From Ceratobasidium sp. AG-K (taxonomy: Eukaryota; Basidiomycota; Agaricomycetes; Cantharellales; Ceratobasidiaceae): DNA of 64,000 bases. Below the pieces are notes generated by a model. The model was given only the letters and a program-made list of their open reading frames with translations, did no database searches and was not told the DNA's origin. This document shows positions 23,441 to 33,082 of the stretch, in pieces. Every line of letters begins with the position of its first letter. The stretch's first letter is position 1. The stretch spans positions 1,178,001-1,242,000 of the forward strand of contig JAWNGF010000001.1 of the NCBI GenBank assembly GCA_037039685.1, written 5' to 3'. The translations under genes were made by a program, and so were the position numbers.

Positions 23441-25091
23441 ATGCGTGAGGTCATTTCTCTCCACGTCGGCCAAGCAGGTGTCCAAGTCGGAAATGCATGC
23501 TGTGAGTAGAATGGATAATACGTTTGACGCGTGCTTATTCTTCTTAGGGGAACTATATACCGTTGAACACGGTCTGACTCCGGATGGTCACTTTGCCAAG
23601 GACTCCGTAGGTGAAGGTGACGGTGGCTTTTCCACCTTTTTCTCCGAGTCCGGCAAGGGAAAACACGTCCCTCGCTCGCTCTACATTGATTTGGAGCCCA
23701 ATGTTATCGACGAGGTTCGCAACGGCACCTACAAGGACCTATTCCACCCCGAAACCTTGATTACTGGCAAGGAGGATGCCGCGAACAACTGTAAGCTTAG
23801 TGCTATTCTCTATTGACTTGGCTAATTCTCTGGCAGACGCTCGTGGTCACTACACTGTCGGAAAGGAGCTGATTGACATCACCATGGACCGTGTAAGGCG
23901 GTTGGCCGACAACTGCTCTGGTCTTCAGGGCTTCTTTGTGTTCCACTCGTTTGGTGGTGGTAGCGGTTCCGGTTTCGGAGCACTTTTGCTAGAGCGCCTC
24001 AGCCAGGACTATGGAAAAAAGTCCAAGCTCGAGTTTGCCGTCTACCCCGCCCCCAAGATGTCCAGCTCGGTTGTTGAACCATACAACGCGGTCCTGACCA
24101 CCCACACCACTTTGGAGCACTCTGACTGCTCGTTCTTGGTAAGCTCTTCCTCATTTGATTTTGGCACCTCATAGTCTGACACACTTGTGACAGGTTGATA
24201 ACGAGGCCATTTACGACATCTGCAAGTCGCGACTTGGCATTTCCTCGCCCGGGTTCACCAACCTGAACCGTATCATTGCTCAAGTCGTCTCGAGCGTCAC
24301 CGCCTCGCTCCGTTTCGATGGTAGCTTGAACGTCGACTTGAACGAGTTCCAGACCAACTTGGTGCCGTAAGCATTTGCAACTCATTTGCCCCAAACAGAT
24401 TCTTATGTTTGTCCAGATTCCCCCGCATCCACTTCCCGCTCGCCACGCTCGCGCCCATCATTTCTGCCGAAAAGGCCAAGCATGAGCAGAACTCGGTTGC
24501 GGAGATGACCTTCTCGTGCTTCGAGACTGGAAACCAGATGGTCAAGTGCGAGCCCAGGGACGGCAAGTACAGTACGTATAAACGCTTTCCTATTCAGACT
24601 TTGCAAACTCAATTTGGTGTATCAGTGGCTTGCTGCATGCTCTTCCGTGGAGACGTCATAATCCCAAGGACGCCAACGAGGCAGTCAAGATGATCAAAAC
24701 CAAGCGCACGATCCAGTTCGTCGACTGGTGCCCAACAGGCTTCAAGTTGGGTATCTGCAACGAGCCTCCTTCGGCCGTTCCTGGCGCGGACTTGGCAGCC
24801 GTGTCGCGCAGCTTGTGCATGCTTTCCAAGTAAGTCTAACCTCATGTTTGCGCCACCGCACGTGTATTAATTAACCTTTCCAGCACGACCTCCATTTCGA
24901 GTGCCTGGACACGCCTCAACAGGAAGTTCGACCTTTTGTACTCGAAGCGTGCTTTCGTCCACTGGTACGTCGGAGAGGGTATGGAGGAAGGCGAGTTCTC
25001 CGAGGCGCGCGAGGACTTGGCCGCGCTCGAGAAGGATTACGAAGAGGTCGGCATTGACTCGGCCGACGGAGAGGAAGAGCCAGAATACTAA
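23441..25091 (+). CDS. Alpha-tubulin, copy 2 (apparent frame break)
   Basis: Starts [20 protein letters not shown] at 23441 and runs through [89 protein letters not shown], and ends EEEPEY at 25091. It is clearly a diverged paralogue of copy 1 with the same intron positions. At 24655-24666 copy 1 codes V-V-P-K-D, but here GTC is followed by ATAAT before CCCAAG, two bases more than copy 1. As written, the frame shifts and stops soon after, at about 24690, removing the last 130 residues. Downstream sequence is perfectly conserved in the correct frame to the normal stop. Either a two-base insertion has disabled this copy or the assembly has lost one C from the CCC run. The intact downstream sequence favours the latter or a very recent event. 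Confidence 0.9.
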
Positions 25092-25665
25092 ACTAGTCTA
25101 CTTTACCTTAATTTCACTCTTTGCGGATGCTCTGTTGCTTTCATTTGATGTTCTGGTATAAGTACCCTTTGGTTTACGTTTAATGCTATTTTGCGATGAC
25201 GTCGCGACGATATTTTTACTATCTCCACGAATGAGTCTGGTTGTTGTATGCGGGAGGCTCATTCTGCCTACATCGAGCGTAATTTCCCGAACCAAGTATT
25301 TGCAGTCTGGTTGTGCACAGGTACAACATTGGTGAGCGCGAAGAACCCTCCGCTTTCCGAGTCGTGGTCTTCCAGGAACTGGGTACCTATAACGAACACG
25401 GGTCGTGTGTGAGTTGTTACAAGCATCCCACGGCGACTGATACCGCTATCGCGTACCCGCCCAATTCACACCGCACAGATACATTCTATCATTGCACTAT
25501 AGCCACAGTTCGCCTTTTGGTGAGATAAACGCGCATATTGTCCCATCTTCATTCTATTCATTGCTGAGACAATTGACACCACTCCCGTCAAGATACAGTC
25601 TCAATTTGGGAGTTACAAAGATTGATGTATTCCGCGATATGGATCGCCACGCGTTGGGGGGCAAA
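25092..25665. other. Intergenic region after alpha-tubulin copy 2
   Basis: Tubulin 3'UTR and downstream sequence of the minus-strand small ORF. No conserved coding feature or repeat recognised. Confidence 0.4.
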
Positions 25666-26058
25666 TTACCACCTCCTATTATTCTGGCCTTCCCTAACCT
25701 CGTTTAGCCGTGCCTGTAGTCTCTGCAACTGCAACCGTTGCAATTGTAATTGTTCTAGATACTGTCGGCCCAACCCTCCGAGTCCCCCGTTGGGCGGTTG
25801 AGTTAGAACTGTACGCCGCCCGCTTGCAGCTGCCTCCGGTTTCCATACATGGGCGTAGGAGGTGGAACGGTTGGGACGGGGAGTCTGTGGCTTGCGCACA
25901 GCGTAGACATCTACCTCTTGTTCAGCGGCGAGTTGAATCTTCGTAGCACTCGGTAACTTACAATATGTGTTCTTCTGGTGCACCGGTGTATCGCCGTTGT
26001 TACCACCGTTTGGGTTCACAGCAATCATAATTCGGTGTCCAAGAAAGCAAGGGCACAA
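25666..26058 (-). CDS. Orphan ORF, Leu/Gln/Arg-rich C-terminus
   Basis: I do not recognise this 130-residue frame. It has an Asn/Gly-rich N-terminal part (NPNGGNNGDTP), a Pro/Arg segment (RKPQTPRPNRS), a Gly/Leu stretch (GGLGGLG), and a heptad-like repeat LQLQRLQLQRLQARL near residues 108-122 that could form a short amphipathic helix. The second Met (MIAVNPNGG, residue 11) is an alternative start. The main support for a real gene is position: 48 bases upstream of the first ATG, on the same strand, sits a copy of the promoter module found before both Argonaute genes. It lies in the region where the right arm of the inverted duplication has lost the HAD gene. It could still be a non-coding frame. 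Confidence 0.35.
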   Translation of the reverse strand: MCPCFLGHRIMIAVNPNGGNNGDTPVHQKNTYCKLPSATKIQLAAEQEVDVYAVRKPQTPRPNRSTSYAHVWKPEAAASGRRTVLTQPPNGGLGGLGRQYLEQLQLQRLQLQRLQARLNEVREGQNNRRW

Positions 26059-26099
26059 AAGTGCAATGTAGGAGCACGGCGGTGGTGGGGAGAGATGAT

Positions 26100-26156
26100 G
26101 TGGCTACAATTCGTGTCTAGCCACGACGCGACTTGAGTTCACACGGATCCGGATCA
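26100..26156 (-). promoter_or_regulatory. Copy of the Argonaute-type promoter module (minus strand)
   Basis: Read on the minus strand, TGATCCGGATCCG (26156-26144) is followed 50 bases on by GTAGCCACATCATCTCTCC, nearly identical to GTAGCCACCTCATCCCTCC before the second Argonaute gene. A second TAGCCACG lies between them at 26118-26125 but in opposite orientation. Confidence 0.5.
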
Positions 26157-26699
26157 ATGTGTGTAGAATGAACCTCGCGCTTATTTCGGTCCAGTGGCTT
26201 GGTGTCCTGCCTTCTGCTATAACCACCTCAATTGCTATCCTACCGATATTTTGCTCACTTCAAGGTGTTATCTGCTCGCGCCAATCGAAATTCCACATTA
26301 CCACTTAGTTACCCTTTTCCGTCCTGGTGTCCCGTCTACTCCCAGGTCGTTACATCTTGACACCGCAACCAAGGCTTACCGAGCGTTGGGTTTCATTGCT
26401 CGTCCTCACCTAAAGTAAATACCTCAAATCAATCTTTGATTTGGTGCTTGTCTAACAAGAGGCTGGCTTGACAACTGTAGTTGGAAGATCGCCAAACTCT
26501 CAAATACCTATATCTCATAGCTAGAGGTAATTTAATCGGACTCATTGGTTATTTTTTCGGCATTGATATTACTATACCGATCGGTAGACTGGCGTTCATG
26601 GCGAGTAGTCCGGATACAGCCATTGCTGGGACTCGGTCACGAACTGAGGGTATCCGCGAGGCCTTTGGCAAAATTTCCGGTACCTTTTGCCCAGGGAAG
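26157..26699. other. Spacer before the WD40 relic
   Basis: A/T-rich sequence without a recognised gene. Short frames at 26481-26765 and 26545-26826 may be remains of the N-terminal part of the STAND-type gene that follows, but I cannot align them with confidence. Confidence 0.3.
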
Positions 26700-29177
26700 G
26701 ATAAATCCAAGGTTAGTGGTACGGCTGAAAATAATTGTCACTTCCATGGAGTGGCGGACGTTTAGGATCTTATCTAGACCGGCACAATTATGCCATACTA
26801 AGGGGGCAACTCGAAGTGCTAGTTAGCGATATAAACACTCGTTTCGCTGGCGCGAATGAATGCCCGCTTATGATGGCAAGTGTTTCTATCAACACAACTA
26901 TAATTATGGATGGAAGTACTAAACCAAAAGGGGCTTATGAAATCAGCCCCAATAGTGCTAAGCAAATCCCAAAAATGGTGCGCGGTAAGCAAGACTATAT
27001 GCGCTCAGATGTTGTGTGGGGATCTTAACTATAAGTTGAAAGGCTATGGCCTGCTCTCGAGAATTGCAAGACCTAGTCCGCGACGCGCTCCTATTTACGA
27101 TAATGTTTGTAAGAAACTCCGTGTGTCGCAGCACTCCCCACATCTACGTCTCAATGCTTGCATCTTTGTCAACGTCGAGGCCAATATCGCTCTGCTACAC
27201 GGCGCGTACGAGCGGCTCCGTCCACTTCGAAGCGAATTAAACCACGGGACGAGAGCTCGCGTTGGTTAGTCAAATTCCTACCGACGTTGGGGTCCGGTCG
27301 ATTGCGTTCTCGCCGAGTGGCATGCATATTGCTTCTGGTTCGACGGACAGCGCGGTCCGGGTGTGAGATGAACAAAGTGGGCATATACAGCTAGGACCGC
27401 TCCGTGGACACTCGCAATAGGTCCATACTGTTGCTTTCTCGCCTGACAGCACCCGGATTGTCTCGGGCTCCGACGACGCGACCATCTATATGTGGGATGC
27501 TCAAAGCGGACAAGCTATCCTGGCCCCCTTCGGGAGAGCACACTGGACCAGTCCGACGTGTTACGTTCTCACCCGATGGTATACGTATTGTCTCTTGCTC
27601 TAAGGACAAAACAATAAGTTTTGGGGATACACAAAGCGGACGAATGGTGCTTAGCCCACTCCGAGGGCACTCTTAATCCGTCACGTCAGTAGTTTTCTCG
27701 CCGGACGGCGCGCGCATTGCTTCTTCCTCCCACGATACGACCATCCACGTTTGGGACGCCCACAGCGGGCGGATGGTATTGGCCCCACTGGAAGGGCATG
27801 CTGGGTCTGTCAGTTTGGTTGAATATTCAGTCGACAGTATTCGCATCGTCTCCGGCGCTGATGACATGACCATTTGCGTGTGGGATGCTCAAAATGGGAG
27901 TATATTGCTGGGCCCACTAGAAGGGCATATCAACAATGTCGCGTCGGTTACATTCTCCCCTGATGGGATGCAAATTGCCTCGACCGGCTCGAATGACGCA
28001 ACTATTGCCGTTCATGATGCACAGCATGGGGGGATGATACTAGAGCCGCTCGCAGGACACACTCGGTCGGTTAATTCGGTTGCGCTCTCCCCTGACGGCA
28101 TGTATATCGTCTCTGGCTCTGATGACGGAACGACCTGCATATGGGATGCACAAAATAGGTTTGACCAGGTAGGGTCGGTACTGGATCGAATGCCGGGGCA
28201 TACCGACCCTATCTTCTCCGTTATATTATCACCCAATGGCAAGTACACCGCCTCTGACTCCCTGGACCGCGCGATCTATGTCTGGGATGCGCAAAGCGGA
28301 GAGAGGGTACTAGGCCCACTCAAGGGACACTATGGGGCGGTTTTTTCAGTTGTCTTTTCGCACGATGGCACGCGCATCGCTTCTGGCTCCGACGATACAA
28401 CTATACGCGTATGGGATGTTCAGAACGGCCAAATGGTGCTTGGCCCACTCCTTGGGCATGATGGACCCATCGATTCAGTTGTATTTTCCCCTGGTGGCAC
28501 GCGCATCGCCTCTGCATCTGAGCACGGTACCGTTTGCTTATGGAGTGCCCAAAGTGGCCAGAGGCTGCGAGGTCCATCGATTGGGCATGCTGAGGGGATA
28601 TGTCAAGTGGCGTTCTCGCGCGCCACTGAGAATGACAAAAATACCATTTTTCAGTATCAAAGCGTCCAGGTTCGGTATTTTATCGAATTTCGGTATGGAT
28701 TCAACCAATTTTCAGTGCAAACTATCCTAATATCTGAGCCTCTGGGTCTGATTCTTGAATTTGAAAAACAAGGTGGTGGGATAAGTTGTCCCAAAAATCG
28801 ATATGAATATTACTAAATCCTGTCCAAAAAGGGTAATCATACTGAAACTGGGCACTTTGATACCATAAAATGATATTTTACACATTTGTAGAGTCGAAAG
28901 GGGCACTACGTTGTCATCCACTCCACGCCGTACGCCCGCCATACTTCCAGGCGCTTCGGAGCCTCCTACTCGTGATCTTACCTACTGGGAGCTTGATAAA
29001 CATGGATGGGTGATAGATGATGAAGGCCACTTGCTATGTTGGACCCCACCCAATATGCGTGGCCGTCTCCTACGACCTCGAAACTCGCTCCTTGTTTGAA
29101 CCCAGAGCTCCATCCGCCTAAATTTTGAAAACGCCAGGATTGGCGAGTTGTGGACTGGGTTTTATGTACCTGCGTAG
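26700..29177 (+). pseudogene. Decayed STAND-type (NACHT/WD40) gene, WD40 propeller plus C-terminal cap
   Basis: About nine WD40 repeats of the fungal STAND type are legible. The last seven are in one open frame at 27773-28620 (repeats of GPLEGH...VFSPDG..IASGSDD.TI.VWDAQSG). Upstream repeats are broken: Trp codons are now TGA near 27366 and TAG near 27420, a frameshift follows near 27540, and TAA interrupts a repeat near 27675. The segment YAILRGQLEVLVSDINTRF near 26780-26850 resembles the helical N-terminal part of such proteins, but no Walker A or NACHT domain is seen. After an inserted element the C-terminal cap is readable: TYWELDKHGWVIDDEG, PPNMRGRLLRPRNSLLV, a TGA at 29097, then LNFENARIGELW to a stop at 29175-29177. 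The family is linked to heterokaryon incompatibility and intracellular sensing. It is certainly inactive as sequenced. Confidence 0.75.
28631..28888. mobile_element. Foldback/MITE-like element inside the WD40 relic
   Basis: The left end (28631-28680) and the reverse complement of the right end (28839-28888) share about 50 bases of imperfect inverted repeat. Shared blocks include AATG, AAAATA-CATTTT, GTATCAAAG-G-CCAG and TTC-GTAT. Partial complementarity continues inward, so the whole 258 bases could fold into one long hairpin. It is A/T-rich and has no coding capacity, unlike the flanking WD40 sequence, whose reading is lost exactly across this span. No clear target-site duplication was found. 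Confidence 0.6.
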
Positions 29178-30363
29178 ACCGTTACCCACTGTAACCTCGC
29201 CGTTGTTGAATACGTTGTTTCTGTCTGCGCATATACCTTCACATTGTTCTCACCCTCCTGTTAGCAACAACGTTGTGGTCTCCTTCAATTGTATACATGG
29301 GATTGGTGGTGTTGTGTACCTATGTCCGAATATCCCCACTGTCGGCTAGCGTCTGAGAGCACGCTTGAGGTCTGGCTAACTTCAAGATAACCAATGATCC
29401 CTGTGGCACGGCTGTTTTGCCGTTGACACGAGCATTACATTTTCATTCGGCAGAAGATGACGCAGCATATCTGTTTCTACAACACGCCCGAAACACTCCT
29501 ACGTGTATCTACCCGTCAAGAGAGCGATGAAACCGAGTAGCAGTGTCGTGACTCGATTGTTGAAAAGTTGATATTCACGGTGTAAACACCGATTTCGACC
29601 CTCCAATACGACAACTTGGCTCGGGTGGGTATTCCCGGGCCGATTGCGAGACATGTTGGGAACCGGGATCATACTTAACACATGGCCGAACAAAGCCAGA
29701 AATATCTTGGGGTGGAATATTGAAGCTAACCCCTTACTCGCCTTGGTATTGGTAACTTGACATCGGGCAAAAGCCGACAGTGGGCCCCTATCTTTGCATA
29801 TACAAGCCAGATAACCTGTGCTGGTGGTCGGTACCGTGAATTCCCGGCAAGGATATACACTTCTATTTGAGTACATGCAACGGTGGTAAGCTGGTAGTCA
29901 CACCAGAGCTGACTGAAACGGGGCTGATCTACCAATTGATCGACGTTGCCGCGGTTTGGTCGTCGGGACGATCCTCCGCGCACCCGAGCGCGGGTTCGGT
30001 ATCCAGAAGGAATGTCTTTATCTAGGCATGAGAAGTCTGAGGCTGTGTCCTGTCGGTGGTACACAAGCTGGGTATCCGCGCGGTCCGCCTGAAAGACTCG
30101 GTTGGGGTTGCTCCATCGCGCGCGCAAGACAATGCCCCAGACCCAAGATCCCTCGAATACGACGCCTTGTTGCAAGGCACCTGGTCAAGTGCTGATGGAG
30201 AGACGCATATTCTCCGCGCGTCCCGCTGAAGGCGCGGGATGCGTCAGCCGAGTTGGGCGCTTGTTGGAACCACGGATAGGGATCGGCAAAGGTGCGAGAC
30301 AAACACTCGGGTGCCGAGCGATCCAACCTGAAAATATAAACAGGACATCCTGCTGTAACTACC
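29178..30363. other. Intergenic region between the WD40 relic and VTT copy 2
   Basis: Minus-strand open stretches at 29499-29876 and 29726-30175 have no family resemblance and odd composition (Arg, Cys-rich), so I do not call them. Under the inverted-duplication model a HAD phosphatase copy would be expected on the minus strand somewhere between 25.1 and 30.3 kb; no DxDGT motif or other HAD remnant is visible. Confidence 0.4.
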
Positions 30364-31853
30364 ATGTCAGACGCTGTATCGCCTTGCTCTATTCCGACGG
30401 GTTCGGGTTCTCCTCCTCATCGCTCAAGCGGACTCTCGCCCAGACGACTGTGCGGACGCGCCCGAGCGGGGTCGACGTCTCTTGCTCTTCCCACCCAGCT
30501 GACCTTATCAACCTTGCGCCCGGGCTCTGTCCGAGCACGAGCCCAGACAGAAGTTCCCCCCTCACCCGATTCGCCAGCGCCAGACACACCCGTGCGATCT
30601 CGAGACATGTTCGACTCGCTTGCATTCAAGCTCAGGTCCTTGCCGACAACCGACTCGGCAGACTCTCTTGATAACCATGCTCCGCGCAGGCACTTTGCGT
30701 CGCTGTTCATCAGTCCACCCATGCCAGTTGTTCCAGCCCTCCCAACCCCCGTACTTTCAGGAGGCTCATTTGCAGTCTCGTGTGCGCGAGCGGCGTTGCC
30801 AGATGCTAACCGCCGACGGAAATATCTGTTGCCGCTTGTATTTCTGGCCGTTGTCTTTGGGGTTACTGCCATCCCCGTCGCTTGGGGCATCTTTTCGCTC
30901 CCAGTTCACTCGCTTAATGGCGTGCCAACAACGCTGCAACAGGTAGCCATCCTTGGGCGAGAGCTGCAAGCATATGCGGACAGTGGTCTCTCGGGCAAGG
31001 CGCATGTCCTTGGTGTCCTATCCATCGTACGTCGCTCAAAAAGTTTCATCTGCATGCGCTGACCGCATATTTTCAGGCTGCCATCTGGAAGCATGCCTTT
31101 TCCATCCCGGGAAGTGTTGTGCTCGTAAGTGACATTTCTACTATACAGCGCAGCTATTCACAGCCGAGAATAGAACGTGCTTGCCGGTGCATTGCTTTCA
31201 CCCGCACTCGGCACACTCTTGATGACGATTCTCACCACCATTGGCTCTGTCTGCGCATCCTCCTCTCGGCCCCCCTCACCCCTCTCGTAAGACGATTCGT
31301 CCCTCGCCCACTCCATCTCGTCCGCCAAGCACTCGAAGGCCATGACGAGCCCGGTCACTCCGAAAAGACACAGCCCGGTACTGCGCAGAACAAGTCTCCG
31401 ACTTGGGTCCGGCTTACCGTCATGCGTCTCGTTGGGGTCGTTCCTTGGTCGGGCATCAATATTGCCTGCGGAGTATGCGAAGTTCCCTTGAGCGCCTGTG
31501 CCGTCGGCGCGTTTTTTGGTACGCTTCCTTGGACCGCGGTCACGTGTCAGGTAAATAAAGAGCTGCTTGTGCGTGGATTCGTGCTCATGCGTGTGTAGAT
31601 TGGAGATATCCTTCAGGCTGTTGCGAGCCAAGACTCGGGCGACATGACGTTGCGTGGATTGATGACTTCGCCGTCGATGCTCATCAAGCTTGCCGTCTTG
31701 TCGCTCCTCTCACTCGGCCCTGTTTTGGCACGCGACCGACTCGTCGCGCTCCTAACATCGAGTATCCGATCCTGCGAATCCCATTCTGAAAAGTCGGTCC
31801 TGATCGGCCAAGAAGAAGAAAAGCCCTCGCACTGGTGGGGACGAAAGAATTAG
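30364..31853 (+). CDS. VTT (SNARE-associated/Tvp38-type) multi-pass membrane protein, copy 2
   Basis: Paralogue of the VTT gene at 17641-18995. It begins at 30364 with a long Ser/Pro-rich tail, then a membrane helix (YLLPLVFLAVVFGVTAIPVA), GVPTTLQQVAILGRELQAYA, and a short exon AAIWKHAFSIPGSVVL, matching LAVWTHAWSVPGSVVI in copy 1. Next come NVLAGALLSPALGTLLMT, LLSAPLTPLVRRFVP, TVMRLVGVVPWSGINIACGV and GAFFGTLPWTAVTCQ, then IGDILQAVASQDSGD and a tail ending HWWGRKN at 31853. Introns lie after LGVLSI (about 31027), after SVVL (about 31123) and after TCQ (about 31552). Between GSVCA and ILLSAPL, near 31255-31258, the frame is off by one: one base appears to be missing compared with copy 1. As written, translation ends prematurely. 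Downstream conservation is high, arguing for a sequence error or a very recent mutation. Confidence 0.82.
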
Positions 31854-32336
31854 ACTCGTGAAACACTCCGAATACCAAGGCAAATAGTTGTATACCACCA
31901 CAGCATCAGCGTCATTTTTCTATTTATCTCCATTTCATTCGTTTCACACCACGTTCATTCCCCGTACACCCTGGTGTACCCCGAGTACTGGCCTACTTTA
32001 TCCATTCGTTTCCACTAGCTCTTTCTTGTTTAATACGAAGGGAGTTGTTTGTACTACAGCGGGTATGGATTGTTGCTCGACTTTTTTGTTACTGTTTTTT
32101 GGCGATAATGTATAGAAGTCTACCAGTGCAGCATATTCATATTTTGTTAGTCATTTGATTGATGTTCCGTCTGATGGGATGCTGATGGTATTCCAGCTGG
32201 ACCCGAGACGGCGTGATTACTGAAATTGGGCGCTATGGCTTCGCGGCGGGGCAGCCCTCGGCAGGCGATGAACCTTGACAGCATGCGCAGTGCCAAATCT
32301 CATCGACATTTGATACTCGCACGTCTGCCAAGTCTA
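31854..32336. other. Intergenic region between convergent VTT copy 2 and RPL36
   Basis: 3'UTRs of the two convergent genes. Pyrimidine-rich stretches near 31910-32000. No gene seen. Confidence 0.4.
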
Positions 32337-32926
32337 CTATCGGCGACTCACAGCATAGACCCTTTGAGCCTTCACCTCCACACAAGATGCACAGAAATAA
32401 GCATGTGGTTCAAGCATAGCATAGGCACGTAGGTAGTACAGCCAACAAGCACGGGCGAGTCGAAAGTGAGGATTTTGTTTAATGGCCCTCCTGCTCTCCT
32501 GGATGATCGCACTGAGCTCCTCGAGCTTTCGCTTGGAGCGCAACAGAGTGCCGAGCTAGACAATTCGTCAGCAGAGGTACGGGTGAGATGAAATGTACTC
32601 ACCCTCTTCTTGGTGAGCTTGCGCGCCTTTTTGTCCTGTACAAATATTTAGCATTAATTAAACTCGAGACAATGAGACGCACCTTGGAGTTACGCAGCAA
32701 TTCCATCACACGACGCTCATACGGCGCAAATCCAGCAACCTCACGGACTACGGACCGGACGAGCTTGGTCTTTGCGGACTGCGAGCCCTTGCGGTGGCTC
32801 GGCTTGGCGACCTTGTCGATCGCAGTGGTCGGGCGGCCGGTGTTGGCGCCGTAGCGGAGGTCTATACAGCCATTAGCATGGATTAGTGTACATTTCGGGC
32901 TACTCACTAGTACGTTGAACGGCCAT
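32337..32926 (-). CDS. RPL36: 60S ribosomal protein L36 (eL36)
   Basis: Large-subunit ribosomal protein. The first exon is tiny, 32908-32926 (MAVQRT plus one base), then [69 protein letters not shown], and [19 protein letters not shown]. All of these are family blocks and the introns between them join in frame. Fungal L36 normally stops within a few residues after ESRR. Here the written frame runs on for some 42 residues to 32337 with unrelated sequence. Adding one G to the run at 32486-32488 gives R-R-G-H and a stop at 32479. I therefore think the true 3' end is about 32479 and that a base is missing from the run. Confidence 0.92.
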
Positions 32927-33082
32927 TGGATGGATGTGTACGAGTCGGTGGTAGCGTTGATCTGTCCCTCGGAATCGGAACCAAATTCGGTACTATACAG
33001 TCTCACTTGAAGCCACTTTTTGCAAATTGGTCACGGGAATTAACAAGAGATTACAATGTGAATGGTAAGCAAGAATAGAGAT

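Noticed and set aside
29499..30175. Overlapping minus-strand frames of 125 and 149 codons
   Set aside because: Composition rich in Arg/Cys without domain signs. I checked them as a possible mirrored HAD phosphatase and found no DxDGT or other HAD motif.
30018..30365. 115-codon minus-strand frame upstream of VTT copy 2
   Set aside because: No family features; overlaps the likely promoter.
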